From: Amyloporia xantha
Lineage: Eukaryota; Basidiomycota; Agaricomycetes; Polyporales; Adustoporiaceae
Assembly (NCBI GenBank): GCA_036971615.1
Contig: JAYKKR010000004.1
Span: forward strand, 2,294,001-2,358,000
Length of the DNA: 64,000 nt
Reading direction: 5' to 3'
Positions within the stretch are counted from its first letter, which is position 1; each line of letters begins with the position of its first letter. Made by a program: the position numbers and the translations under genes. Below are positions 1 to 10,319 of this stretch, piece after piece. Below the pieces are notes generated by a model that saw nothing but the letters and a program-made list of their open reading frames with translations, was not told where the DNA came from and did no database searches.

Positions 1-3000
1 CAGTTCTTCTGCCTTTGTGCTAAGAGCCATATCTGTGCTGAGGCGAACACCGGGATCCATGGGAGTGCCCACAGAGTCACAGTCAGCAAAGCCATGCTTC
101 TCCAGAATGTCCAGGGCATACTGTCGCTGTGAGATGCTGAGAGAATGCTTCGCTCTGTCACGCTCAATTTTGACACCCAGAAGCCAGGAAGTGGGGCCAA
201 GGTCTCGAAGCTTGAAGTGCTTCCTGAGGTCGTCTTTGACGCGTTGGATCGCATTCTTGGACTTGGCAGCAATGGTGATGTCGTCCACAAAGACAGGGAC
301 AAAATGCGCACTTCATCTCGCTTGTAGACCCACACAGAGTGCTCACAAGTCAGACGCACAAATCCCAGCTTTTCCAACACCTCATTCAGCTTCTCATGCC
401 AACAGCGACCAGCCTGCTTCAGGCCATAGAGAGCCTTCAGAAGACGCCACACCCAGTCCGGAGATTTCTGCTCAAATCCCTCTGGCTGCTTCATGTACAC
501 CTCCTCCTGCAGCTCGCCATTAAAGTACGCAGAGGAGATGTCCACAGACTCGAGCTCCAGGTCCTCAAGCGCAGCTAGAGCAAGAATGGCTCGAATAGAG
601 GCCCATTTGGGCGTAGGAGCGAAGGTCTCGTTGTAGTCAAAGCCAGGACGCTGTGAGAAGCCTTTGGCGACGAGGCGGCCCTTGTAACGCTCTATTGACC
701 CATCTGCATTGCGCTTGACCCTGAAAACCCAACGGCTGCCAATGGCCTTTCGTCCTGGAGGCAACTGAACGAGCTCAAAGGTGCCATTGTCAATGAGGGA
801 CTGGATTTCGTCTTGGGCAGCTTTCCACCACTGCTCTCGCTCTTCTGGAGGACGCTGCATCGCATCTGCAAAGCTCCTGGGCTCTCCAAAATGCTCCTGC
901 TGCGCTTTGCATGCTGACTGGGCTACAGACTCAAAGGCGAAATCCAGAGCTTTGTCATAGTCGAGATAATCTGTGGTCTGACCACAGTAGACATGCTCGA
1001 TCGCAGCAATGAGACCGTCTCCAGTAAGCAGCAGCTCGTCGTCGCTGGAATCGTCGTCCTCCACCTTTGGGTGTGAAGCCCTGGGTGCATGAGATTGCTG
1101 AGGAGGCATGGCAAGGGGATCTGGCGATTCAGAACGAGGCTGAGGTGCAGGAGATGGAGTGGATGGCTCAGGAGTCGAAGGGAGAGGAGATAACTCAGTG
1201 CGAAGACGCTGAGGGACAACATTTTGGCGCTGAAGTTCCTCGTCATTCAGGGAGCCCTGATAACGCTTTGAACGAGGAGGGAGCTCTCTGCGAGTAGGAG
1301 GTGGGCGATAAGGATGGAAACCACCGAGCTGAGGTTTTGAGCTCTGGGATGGTCCAGGGCGAGCAGGAGGCGGCTGAGGCGCTGCAGGAGGTGGTGATGG
1401 AGGTGGCAATGGCTCAGGAGAAGGAGACGGTGCAATGGGAGGATCTGGTGCAGGCAACAGTGCAGGAGGTGCAGGAGGTGCAGGCAGAGGTGGAGGCGCA
1501 GGATCATCATCGTCCTCATCTCCCCCCTGATGCGGCGCATCCACCAAGTGTTCCTCACCATCGTCGTCATCGTCCAAAGCTCCCCCCGGAGCAGGCAAGT
1601 CGACATCTTCCAAGGGAAGGCCAAAGACATTAATCGACTTGGAATTGCCAGGGAAGCAGCGCTCGTCAAAGACAGCATGGCTAGAAATATAGAACTTCTG
1701 CGCCACAGGGTCCCAGAACTTGTACGCCTTAGTCCCATCAGGATAGCCAACAAAAATGCACTTCCTGGAGTGATGCTGCAGCGCTTTGCGATCGCGTTTT
1801 AGCACTAGCACATAAGCCAGACAGCCAAAAACTCGGAAGTAGGAGATGTCAGGCTTCTTCCCATTGCCCTTCCAGTGAGTGTAGGGCACAGCGTCGGCCA
1901 CAGAGGCAGTAGGCATGCGGTTTCGCGTGTGGACGAAGGCAGAGACAGCATAGCCCCAGAACGAAGGTGGGAGCTTTGACTGAACAAGGAGAGCGGTCGC
2001 ACCTTCAGCAATGGTCCTGTTGGCTCGCTCTGCAACACCATTCTGGTGTGGTTCGTCTGGCTCAGTGTGCTGACGCTGGATACCGTGCTGCCTGCAGAAA
2101 GCGTCATACTCATGCCCAATATACTCCCCACCCTTGTCGTCCCTTGTAGCCTTGATGCGCAGGCCTAGAGCGGTCTCAGCATACACCTTGTACGCCTTGA
2201 ATGCGTCCAATGCATCACTCTTGCGCTTCAGAAAAGCAACAGCCCAGTAACGCGAATCGTCGTCAATCAATGTCATCCAATAACAATGCCCCTCCGGCGT
2301 AGCGACAGGGAGGGGTCCCTTAAGGTCGGTGTGAATGAGGGAGAGGCGTCCGAATTTTCTGGAGGCAGAACGAGGGATGTTGTGACGATGTAGCTTGCCT
2401 GCAAGACAGGGTTCGCAAATGGGATCAGGCTGGGAATTGGAGCGCAGAGTGAGCCCTGCAACAAGCTGCTTGGAGACTACAGAGCGCAGATCGTCGTAGT
2501 TCACATGGGAGCAGCGCAGGTGCCAGAGGCGAAGATCGAGAGGGAGAGTGCTGGATGCAGAATTTGCACTCTGAGTCGAGGGGACAAGGGTTTTGCCGCT
2601 GAGATAGCCCACATTGCGCTCATTGACAGCTGCCTCGAAGAGGAGATCACCCTGAAGGTAGAACCACGCCGTAGCAGCCTGAATCTCGCACAGATAGCCC
2701 TTCTCACGTGTGAGATGGAAGACAGACAACAGATTGCTTCCAAGTGCAGGAACATGAAGTACATCATGAAAGACAACAGCAGCAGGCTTCTCCCCATCCC
2801 TCGTCGCAGGCTGAAACTCCACAGACCCCAATCCAGCAGAATAGACGACGGAGTTGTTGGCAAGACGAATGGGAACAGAATGAGGGGAGTAGGAGTGAAA
2901 CCAGTGGCGGTGAGGCGTCATGTGTGCAGAAGCACCTGTGTCGGTGTTCCAGTAAGCAGCAGAAGGCGACTGGAGCCAGGCAGTGCGATCCAGAGACGAC

Positions 3001-3444
3001 AGGAGTGCAGAGGCATGCCCAGCAAACTCTTCACTCACAGCAGCAGACCCAGCATTCTCTTCCTTTGCTTCTTTCGCCTCTCCTGCGCCCTCCTCCTTCT
3101 TCCTGCCCTTCCCCGAGCGATAGTTGCGACGATTGGCAGTGTTCTCCTTCGCCTTGGCCATGGCATCGCGCTTGGCGAAGCACTGCGCCTCAGAGTGGCC
3201 AGGCTTGTCGCAAAAGGCGCACAGAGTCGAGGGAGAGCTCTCTGCGCGTTGTGCAAGCACAGGAGCGTCTTGGGCGAAGGCTGGCTGGTTCTCGAGGGTC
3301 ACAAACGTCTCCTGCAGCTTGGAGAGCGTCAGGGAGTCGTCCAGAAGCAGGGTTTGCTTCAGGGAGGTGTATTCAGTGGGTAGAGCGCGAAGAAGCGACA
3401 TGAGAGTGAGCTCATCGTCGAGATCAGTGAGGGAGAAGGTGGGA
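1..3444 (-). CDS. Copia gag-pol, outer copy: gag C-terminus, protease, integrase, RT (partial)
   Basis: The minus-strand frame is open from the insertion junction at 3444 to base 1. In order it encodes the end of a UBN2-type gag (LLRALPTEYTSLKQTLL), a CX2CX4HX4C zinc knuckle (CAFCDKPGHSEAQC, about 3184-3221), an aspartic protease active site (DTGAS, about 2930-2945), the GAG-pre-integrase HHCC region (WHLRCSH…CEPC), the integrase catalytic core (HTDLKGP, DDKGGEY, NGVAERANRTI) and the start of reverse transcriptase. At 301-304 there is a run of four A where the sister copy has five (5699-5703). That loss shifts the frame just before the FVDD active site. Otherwise the ORF is intact, including the integrase-RT junction that is broken in the sister copy. 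Confidence 0.88.
3438..3444. repeat. 7-bp direct repeat flanking the nested copia copy (left)
   Basis: GGTGGGA here is repeated at 6971-6977, directly on either side of the nested copy. Removing the insert and one repeat restores the gag frame of the outer element, so this is the target duplication. Copia integrases usually make 5-bp duplications; 7 bp is unusual. Confidence 0.75.
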
Positions 3445-3610
3445 TTTGTGCGTCTGACTTGTGAGCACTCTGTGTGGGTCTACAAGCGAGATGAAGTGCG
3501 CATTTTTGTCCCTGTCTTTGTGGACGACATCACCATTGCTGCCAAGTCCAAGAATGTGATCCAACGCGTCAAAGACGACCTCAGGAAGCACTTCAAGCTT
3601 CGAGACCTTG
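3445..3610 (+). repeat. Displaced duplicate of an RT segment
   Basis: Matches 5641-5806 of the same copy with one difference that I can see (T at 3558, C at 5754). It covers the RT active-site region (FVDDI). It lies upstream of integrase, out of order, and starts at a TGGGA microhomology shared with the target. It is a rearranged end of the insertion and not a functional domain. Confidence 0.9.
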
Positions 3611-3878
3611 AGGCTGTGTCTGACTGCTGTCTACGCCTTAAGATTTCTTCTGTATCAATAGGCGGTGCGAAAGTGGGAGAACTGAGAGTACTGGAGACTT
3701 CTGTAAGGGGGGTCGACGACCGAGAATGACGGCTGCTGGAAGCACTGCTGCTGAGAGACGATTGTTCATATGCTTGCAACCCTTCGGTGTTAGTACGTTC
3801 GACGAGGTTTGGGCGACTCGAAGATGCAGCGGTTGTCGGTGTGGCATCGCAATTGGCACAGAACGATGAGACAGGGGA
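3611..3878. other. Filler of unknown origin inside the nested copia copy
   Basis: About 268 bp with no match to the copia element or elsewhere in the window. The minus strand is open throughout and reads as a Ser/Thr-rich, low-complexity protein segment containing SSFCANC and EEILRRRQ. It may be a captured host exon. The similarity is compositional only and I do not recognise a family. Confidence 0.4.
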
Positions 3879-6684
3879 AGTATATTGGGCATGAGTATGA
3901 CGCTTTCTGCAGGCAGCACGGTATCCAGCGTCAGCACACTGAGCCAGACGAACCACACCAGAATGGTGTTGCAGAGCGAGCCAACAGGACCATTGCTGAA
4001 GGTGCGACCGCTCTCCTTGTTCAGTCAAAGCTCCCACCTTCGTTCTGGGGCTATGCTGTCTCTGCCTTCGTCCACACGCGAAACCGCATGCCTACTGCCT
4101 CTGTGGCCGACGCTGTGCCCTACACTCACTGGAAGGGCAATGGGAAGAAGCCTGACATCTCCTACTTCCGAGTTTTTGGCTGTCTGGCTTATGTGCTAGT
4201 GCTAAAACGCGATCGCAAAGCGCTGCAGCATCACTCCAGGAAGTGCATTTTTGTTGGCTATCCTGATGGGACTAAGGCGTACAAGTTCTGGGACCCTGTG
4301 GCGCAGAAGTTCTATATTTCTAGCCATGCTGTCTTTGACGAGCGCTGCTTCCCTGGCAATTCCAAGTCGATTAATGTCTTTGGCCTTCCCTTGGAAGATG
4401 TCGACTTGCCTGCTCCGGGGGGAGCTTTGGACGATGACGACGATGGTGAGGAACACTTGGTGGATGCGCCGCATCAGGGGGGAGATGAGGACGATGATGA
4501 TCCTGCGCCTCCACCTCTGCCTGCACCTCCTGCACCTCCTGCACTGTTGCCTGCACCAGATCCTCCCATTGCACCGTCTCCTTCTCCTGAGCCATTGCCA
4601 CCTCCATCACCACCTCCTGCAGCGCCTCAGCCGCCTCCTGCTCGCCCTGGACCATCCCAGAGCTCAAAACCTCAGCTCGGTGGTTTCCATCCTTATCGCC
4701 CACCTCCTACTCGCAGAGAGCTCCCTCCTCGTTCAAAGCGTTATCAGGGCTCCCTGAATGACGAGGAACTTCAGCGCCAAAATGTTGTCCCTCAGCGTCT
4801 TCGCACTGAGTTATCTCCTCTCCCTTCGACTCCTGAGCCATCCACTCCATCTCCTGCACCTCAGCCTCGTTCTGAATCGCCAGATCCCCTTGCCATGCCT
4901 CCTCAGCAATCTCATGCACCCAGGGCTTCACACCCAAAGGTGGAGGACGACGATTCCAGCGACGACGAGCTGCTGCTTACTGGAGACGGTCTCATTGCTG
5001 CGATCGAGCATGTCTACTGTGGTCAGACCACAGATTATCTCGACTATGACAAAGCTCTGGATTTCGCCTTTGAGTCTGTAGCCCAGTCAGCATGCAAAGC
5101 GCAGCAGGAGCATTTGGAGAGCCCAGGAGCTTTGCAGATGCGATGCAGCGTCCTCCAGAAGAGCGAGAGCAGTGGTGGAAAGCTGCCCAAGACGAAATCC
5201 AGTCCCTCATTGACAATGGCACCTTTGAGCTCGTTCAGTTGCCTCCAGGACGAAAGGCCATTGGCAGCCGTTGGGTTTTCAGGGTCAAGCGCAATGCAGA
5301 TGGGTCAATAGAGCGTTACAAGGGCCGCCTCGTCGCCAAAGGCTTCTCACAGCGTCCTGGCTTTGACTACAACGAGACCTTCGCTCCTACGCCCAAATGG
5401 GCCTCTATTCGAGCCATTCTTGCTCTAGCTGCGCTTGAGGACCTGGAGCTCGAGTCTGTGGACATCTCCTCTGCGTACTTTAATGGCGAGCTGCAGGAGG
5501 AGGTGTACATGAAGCAGCCAGAGGGATTTGAGCAGAAATCTCCGGACTGGGTGTGGCGTCTTCTGAAGGCTCTCTATGGCCTGAAGCAGGCTGGTCGCTG
5601 TTGGCATGAGAAGCTGAATGAGGTGTTGGAAAAGCTGGGATTTGTGCGTCTGACTTGTGAGCACTCTGTGTGGGTCTACAAGCGAGATGAAGTGCGCATT
5701 TTTGTCCCTGTCTTTGTGGACGACATCACCATTGCTGCCAAGTCCAAGAATGCGATCCAACGCGTCAAAGACGACCTCAGGAAGCACTTCAAGCTTCGAG
5801 ACCTTGGCCCCACTTCCTGGCTTCTGGGTGTCAAAATTGAGCGTGACAGAGCGAAGCATTCTCTCAGCATCTCACAGCGACAGTATGCCCTGGACATTCT
5901 GGAGAAGCATGGCTTTGCTGACTGTGACTCTGTGGGCACTCCCATGGATCCCGGTGTTCGCCTCAGCACAGATATGGCTCTTAGCACAAAGGCAGAAGAA
6001 CTGGAGATGCGAGACATTCCCTATGATCATGCAGTTGGTTCCCTCTTCTACCTAGCTGTTGCAACGCACCCAGACATCGCCAAAACAGTCAGTACCCTCG
6101 CTCGCTTCACCAAGAACCCAGGAATGCGCCACTGGAAGGCGGTTAAGCACCTCTTTCGCTACATCAAAGGTACTCTTGATTACAAGCTCACCTACTCTCC
6201 CAATTCGTCCTCTGAGCTATTCACCTCCTACACCGATGCTGACCACGCTGGGGACCCAGACAATGGACGTTCTACTAGTGGGTATGTGATCAAGATGGGC
6301 ACTGGTGCGATTTCCTGGTCCAGTCGTCTTCAGACCATTGTTGCGCTCTCTACCACTGAGGCCGAGTTTGTTGCTGCTGTCTCAGCTGGGCAGGAGATCC
6401 TCTGGCTTCGAAATCTGTTCACTGAGTTTGGCTACTCATTCACCTCTCCTTCCACTCTCTACATCGACAACCTCTCTGCACTCTCAGTGGCCAAAAATCC
6501 CGAGCATCATGGACGCATGAAGCACCTCGACTTGCGCTTTTATTGGCTTAGGGATGAAGTTGCAAAGGGTAAAATTCGTGTGGTGCATCTGAGGACTTCA
6601 GAGATGCCTGCTGACATCCTGACGAAGTCCTTGGTCAAGCCCAAGGTTCTGGAGATGGCAAAGATGTTGGGATTGACCGCGTAA
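3879..6684 (+). CDS. Copia pol, nested copy: integrase (partial), RT, RNase H
   Basis: Starts inside the integrase core (GEYIGHEYDAFCRQHG, then the catalytic Glu in NGVAERANRT), followed by an acidic, proline-rich linker (about 4390-4960), the RT (GSRWVFRVKRNADGSIERYKGR…FVDDITIAAK) and a complete RNase H (YTDADHAGD…ALSTTEAEF), ending at a stop at 6682-6684. A run of three T at 5113-5115 corresponds to four A in the outer copy (888-891). This single-base difference shifts the frame between linker and RT, splitting the gene into two overlapping ORFs (to 5311 and from 5092). RNase H is intact. Without gag and protease it cannot act alone. Confidence 0.88.
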
Positions 6685-6690
6685 CCGGTC

Positions 6691-6699
6691 AGGGGGGAG
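6691..6699 (+). promoter_or_regulatory. Polypurine tract of the nested copia copy
   Basis: AGGGGGGAG lies directly upstream of the 3' LTR and seven bases after the pol stop, the usual place of the plus-strand primer. Confidence 0.8.
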
Positions 6700-6962
6700 T
6701 ATTGAGTGTGGTTTGCCCGGTTTCTTTTCATTCATTTATTTCGTTCAATGGACTCTGTAGAGTGCGCCATAAGCGTGAGACATCTATCCTTATGTAAGCA
6801 CACATGTACTTCGCTCCTGAGTCGAGCTGTAGGTCTCTATCCTTGACACAGCTCGACTTAGGTGAGTATTGTAGTATCTCTCTCAATACACTATCCTTGA
6901 CACAGCTCGACTTAGGCCTTTGGTTGTCTTCTGAGTCTTCAGCAATCGCTGCAAGCCTTACA
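6700..6962 (+). repeat. Copia 3' LTR (nested copy), 263 bp
   Basis: Begins TATTGAGTGTGG and ends CTTACA. By eye it is identical to the inverted LTR at 7638-7900. It contains a 25-bp direct repeat (TATCCTTGACACAGCTCGAC and five more bases) twice. It is followed by GGTTATGA, the first eight bases of the element's own primer site, before the target repeat begins. Confidence 0.9.
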
Positions 6963-6970
6963 GGTTATGA

Positions 6971-6977
6971 GGTGGGA
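6971..6977. repeat. 7-bp direct repeat flanking the nested copia copy (right)
   Basis: Partner of the GGTGGGA at 3438-3444. Confidence 0.75.
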
Positions 6978-7414
6978 GGTCGAAGGGCCTTCATGTCGGC
7001 CTTGTACTGCGATGCTCGAGTGGATAGGGAGGTGAGGGACTCTGCCTCGCCCAAACGAAGGCCAAAAAGCGAATTGTAGGTGTTAAATCGCGTACCAGGT
7101 CGCTTCTGTACATGGACAGCCTCCAGCTTCGCCCACATCGCTCTGGGATCACTCCTGATCGCCTGAACATGTGTCTGTTCCTCCACCTCTATGCAAGACC
7201 AGATCTCCCCAGCTGCCAGATCCATCCTATTCTCAAAATCCCTCATCTCCTTGCGCTCTGAGGCGTCCAGAGGCTGTGTGAACGACGGAGCAGTCTCAGA
7301 GCCATTGACAATGCGCCAGGCAGCACAGGACTTGAGTCTGGCCTCCATGTCTAGAGCCCATTGCTGATAGTTTCGAGAACTGAGCTTAGGGAACGAAGCA
7401 GAGGAGGGGGCCAT
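6971..7414 (-). CDS. Copia gag N-terminus (outer copy), interrupted
   Basis: ATG at 7414 opens a frame beginning MAPSSASFPKLSSRNYQQW, typical of the DUF4219/UBN2 gag N-terminus of copia elements (K-L-x-x-x-N-Y-x-x-W). It is followed by the helical gag region (FNTYNSLFGLRLGEAESLT). The frame stops being gag at the insertion junction (6971-6977); the rest of the gene resumes at 3444. Before the insertion it was one continuous gag-pol ORF. Confidence 0.88.
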
Positions 7415-7625
7415 AGCAGCAGTCGAAGGCGAGCAAGGTGGTGGGATGGGAGACGAAGACGCAGGGCAGCAGCGAGCGATTTGAGCGATTTATCGATAAA
7501 TCGATGGATGGTGCTGATCTGAGCTGATAAGAGTGATAGGGCACTCAGATGGGATGTCTGAGGCCTGTAGAGCGACAGGGAGCTGTAGGACAGGCAGATA
7601 TGGCGTTCTGAGGCGTCAGAGCGCG
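7415..7625 (-). other. Copia 5' leader (outer copy)
   Basis: Untranslated region between primer site and gag ATG. It contains a short palindromic AT-rich stretch (TTTATCGATAAATCGAT, about 7480-7503). I see no other feature. Confidence 0.6.
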
Positions 7626-7637
7626 GGGCTCATAACC
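7626..7637 (-). promoter_or_regulatory. Primer binding site matching the initiator tRNA-Met anticodon arm
   Basis: Directly next to the LTR terminus CTTACA, the minus strand reads GGTTATGAGCCC, complementary to GGGCTCATAACC, the anticodon stem-loop of fungal initiator tRNA-Met. Drosophila copia primes from a cleaved 5' half of initiator tRNA-Met, whose 3' end lies in this loop. By analogy this family uses a half-tRNA primer. Confidence 0.75.
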
Positions 7638-7900
7638 TGTAAGGCTTGCAGCGATTGCTGAAGACTCAGAAGACAACCAAAGGCCTAAGTCGAGCTGTGT
7701 CAAGGATAGTGTATTGAGAGAGATACTACAATACTCACCTAAGTCGAGCTGTGTCAAGGATAGAGACCTACAGCTCGACTCAGGAGCGAAGTACATGTGT
7801 GCTTACATAAGGATAGATGTCTCACGCTTATGGCGCACTCTACAGAGTCCATTGAACGAAATAAATGAATGAAAAGAAACCGGGCAAACCACACTCAATA
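7638..7900 (-). repeat. Copia 5' LTR (outer copy), 263 bp
   Basis: Reverse complement of 6700-6962 with no difference that I could find. Read on the minus strand it starts TATTGAGTGTGG at 7900 and ends CTTACA at 7638. It abuts hAT coding sequence at 7901. Confidence 0.9.
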
Positions 7901-9951
7901 CTTTTACCGTCGATGTCTGGGACTCCTATATGAGGCGCGCCTACATGGGCGTGACTGCCCACTGGGTCAGCGAGAACAAGGAGACCGGCTCTCTGCAGGA
8001 CAAAGTTGCCTTGATAGGGTTCCATCGCCTTTATGGCTCCCATGACGGCGTAAACCTGTCCAACGTTTTACTCGAAGTTCTTGACAGGGTGCATGTTGCG
8101 GAGAAGGTACGTCGAGCTGCTCGAAGCCTTACAGCGCGCTAAATCTGTCATTCATGAAGTCCGGCAACTTTACGCTCGACAACGCCTCGTCGAACACGAC
8201 GATGTTGCACGAACTGGAGAAGGCTCTGAAGGCCCGCGGCGTCTCTTGGGAAGCTGCCGAGTCTATCATTCACTGCCTCTCCCACAACATTAACTTGAGT
8301 TCTCAGCGTGTTATCAAGAGTTTTATGACCATGGACGAGGCCAGCGCCAACAATAGTGACGATGATGAGGGTGCTGATGACGAGGACGAGGACGGAGGCG
8401 AGGGCGAGGATGAGGACGAGGACGAGGACAGCTCTGAAGAGGACAACATCGCCGGGTTCTCGGACAGATGGGCCCGTCATAACCCACTTGTCATCGCGCG
8501 TAAGATTGTGCGCAAGCTTCGCTCATCGCCTAGTCGCCGAGACAAGTTTGACCTAACAATGCGACGATGCGTTGAGGATGGCCTAATCGAGAAAGTCCTC
8601 CAGCCGTTATTAGACGTCCGCACTCGGTGGGACTCCACCTACCTGATGTTGAACAGGTTGCGTCTTCTTTGCGCTGTAAGTTCCTGTTTCCATTGTATAT
8701 TGCTCATCACTCAAATAGTTTCTCATAGGCTATCGACCAAATCTGTCGGGAGCTTCCTGAGCTCCGTAATTATCAACTTACGGATGATCAGTGGCAATGT
8801 CTCACCGACTGCGAGATGGCACTAAAGGGACGCCGTTCCTAATCTTTACCATCTTACCATATGTAGCTTATCGCAGCATTTCATATCGATTACATAGGTC
8901 CCGCAGCTCGTTCAACATATCCTGAGTACGGAGAAGATGCCGGTCCTGTCTGCGTCTATTCCTGTCTACGAATTAATGATGACACGCTGGGAGGTTTTGC
9001 GGGACAAGAACCCCGCGTGGCCCGTCATATTCAGGAGGGTCTCAACGTCGCCCAGAAGTACTACACCAAAATGGACGACACGCCGGCTTATGTCCTGTCA
9101 ATGTGTAAGTGTTTCGGTTTCTCGCAAATCTCATATCATTTAGTACTGGAAATACAGTCACAAACCCGGCCGTGCGCCTTACCTGGATTAATGATCACTG
9201 GGATGAGGACTATCGCCGTAGGGCTGTCGAGGTGATCAAAGAGAAGGTATATTATGTGATTATGTATGAATCGGTATACACTGACATGTTCTTCAGATGC
9301 ACGGATATCGTCAGAATCCTCGCCGAGACAATTCAGTAGCGTCTGGATCAGAAGTACCTGCGCATCGTCGACGAGTCGCTTTCAACCTAGGTGCCATTGA
9401 TGCACTTGCAGCGCAATATGGCCTTGAGGACATGGCCTTCAGCTCTACGAGCGAAGGAGATCAAAGCGTCGACGAAGAGTTTGGTACATACCTTGCACAG
9501 CCCCTTGCTTCTGCCACTGTCAACATCACAAAATGGTGGGAGGTTCGTAGATCCTCCGGTAGGAGTTATTCAGTATGCTGATTGGCGCGTTCTACAGATG
9601 AACAGAGAGACCTTCCCGACCATTTTTCGCATTGCTGTGGACTATATTTCCGTCCAGGCCACTTCCGTGCCCGCCGAACGAGTGTTTTCGTCTGCGGCAG
9701 AGACCGACACTCGTCGTCGCAACCGGATCTCCCCCCATCTCTTTGAAGCGCTTCAGATGCTGAAGTACAGTTTCAAGTCAGACCGCTTGAACTTTACCAA
9801 GGGCTGGGAGACGTCGGTTAGAATGTTGGAGGAGCCTTTGCCGCAAGGAGATAACCTCTTGGCCTTAGCTGCTGGGGGAGAGGGCTCGCGTGGTGCTATG
9901 CTTGAGGTTCTCGTGAACGATAGTGGCGATGAGCAAATCGAGGTCGAGTAA
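7901..9951 (+). pseudogene. hAT-family transposase, 5'-truncated by copia
   Basis: Spliced reading gives a hAT transposase of the RNase H fold. The first exon starts inside the gene at (F)TVDVWDSYMRRAYMGVTAHW. Later exons give FTLDNASSNTTMLHELE, CLSHNINL, a long D/E-rich insert (about 8350-8450), LLDVRTRWDSTYLMLNRL, then, after introns near 8680-8727 and about 8840-8895, the helical region and finally the C-terminal dimerisation domain (DYISVQATSVPAERVFSSAAETDTRRRNRI), ending at 9951. A frame slip near 9010 separates WEVLRDKNP from the following HIQEGLNVAQKYY segment. The N-terminus and BED finger lie left of the copia LTR, outside the window. Not functional as it stands. Confidence 0.85.
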
Positions 9952-10319
9952 ATGGTTGTCTTCTGATGTGTACCATGTTCATCTCATCTTGCTGTCGATA
10001 TCCACTCCATCGCAAGTGTCTTTACGTCATGTAACAGTAGTACCGTCAATGAATATCTGCATTCCATGTGTAACTGTGCCCGCAGCCCGATCCGCATTGA
10101 ACTATTGTGTAAATGGACTCGGTCAAAGCACAATTAATGTATACCTGTATCAACCACATTTTCTGATTGGTCTGTGTTATAACTACCGTGTGAATTCCAT
10201 CCTGAATGTGTCTTCTTGCCACCGTGCGTGAACACCACTCGTTTGGTTCTCAGGCTTGTATATACTGTTCTCCCAGGGTTCAAAGTCTCCTCCCGCCCTC
10301 GTCCCCTTTGTTATACATC
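9952..10319. other. Intergenic, 368 bp
   Basis: Holds the 3' flank of the hAT gene and the probable promoter of the kinase-like gene. I could not identify the hAT terminal inverted repeat. Confidence 0.5.

Larger units (their letters stand above)
3445..6970 (+). mobile_element. Nested, 5'-truncated and rearranged copia copy
   Basis: A plus-strand copy of the same copia family inserted in gag of the outer copy, flanked by a 7-bp direct repeat. It lacks the 5' LTR, gag, protease and the start of integrase. Its left end is a displaced RT fragment (3445-3610), then unrelated filler (3611-3878), then integrase, RT, RNase H (3879-6684), polypurine tract and 3' LTR (6700-6962). Eight bases of primer-binding-site sequence follow the LTR (6963-6970). 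Nucleotide identity to the outer copy is very high over 3.6-6.0 kb, so both are recent. Confidence 0.85.
1..7900 (-). mobile_element. Ty1/copia LTR retrotransposon, outer copy (partial)
   Basis: Read on the minus strand: 5' LTR (7900-7638), primer site, leader, gag start (7414), then the rest of gag, protease, integrase and reverse transcriptase down to base 1. RNase H and the 3' LTR lie beyond the left edge. A second copy in opposite orientation (3445-6970) interrupts gag. Across the insert the reading frame rejoins exactly (…KALRPPT / FSLTDLDDE…), so the outer element was continuous before the insertion. Its 5' LTR in turn cuts a hAT transposase gene at 7901. The domain order PR-INT-RT is that of Pseudoviridae (copia). 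Confidence 0.9.

Noticed and set aside
2505..3403. Long plus-strand ORFs (292 and 219 aa) over copia gag/protease
   Set aside because: Antisense shadows of the outer copia pol frame, which shows zinc-knuckle, protease and integrase motifs.
3480..4037. 185-aa minus-strand ORF across the nested copia junction
   Set aside because: It runs antisense through two unrelated pieces (RT fragment and integrase); only the middle filler is of interest.
9952..10319. hAT terminal inverted repeat
   Set aside because: The left end is outside the window, so no inverted partner can be compared.
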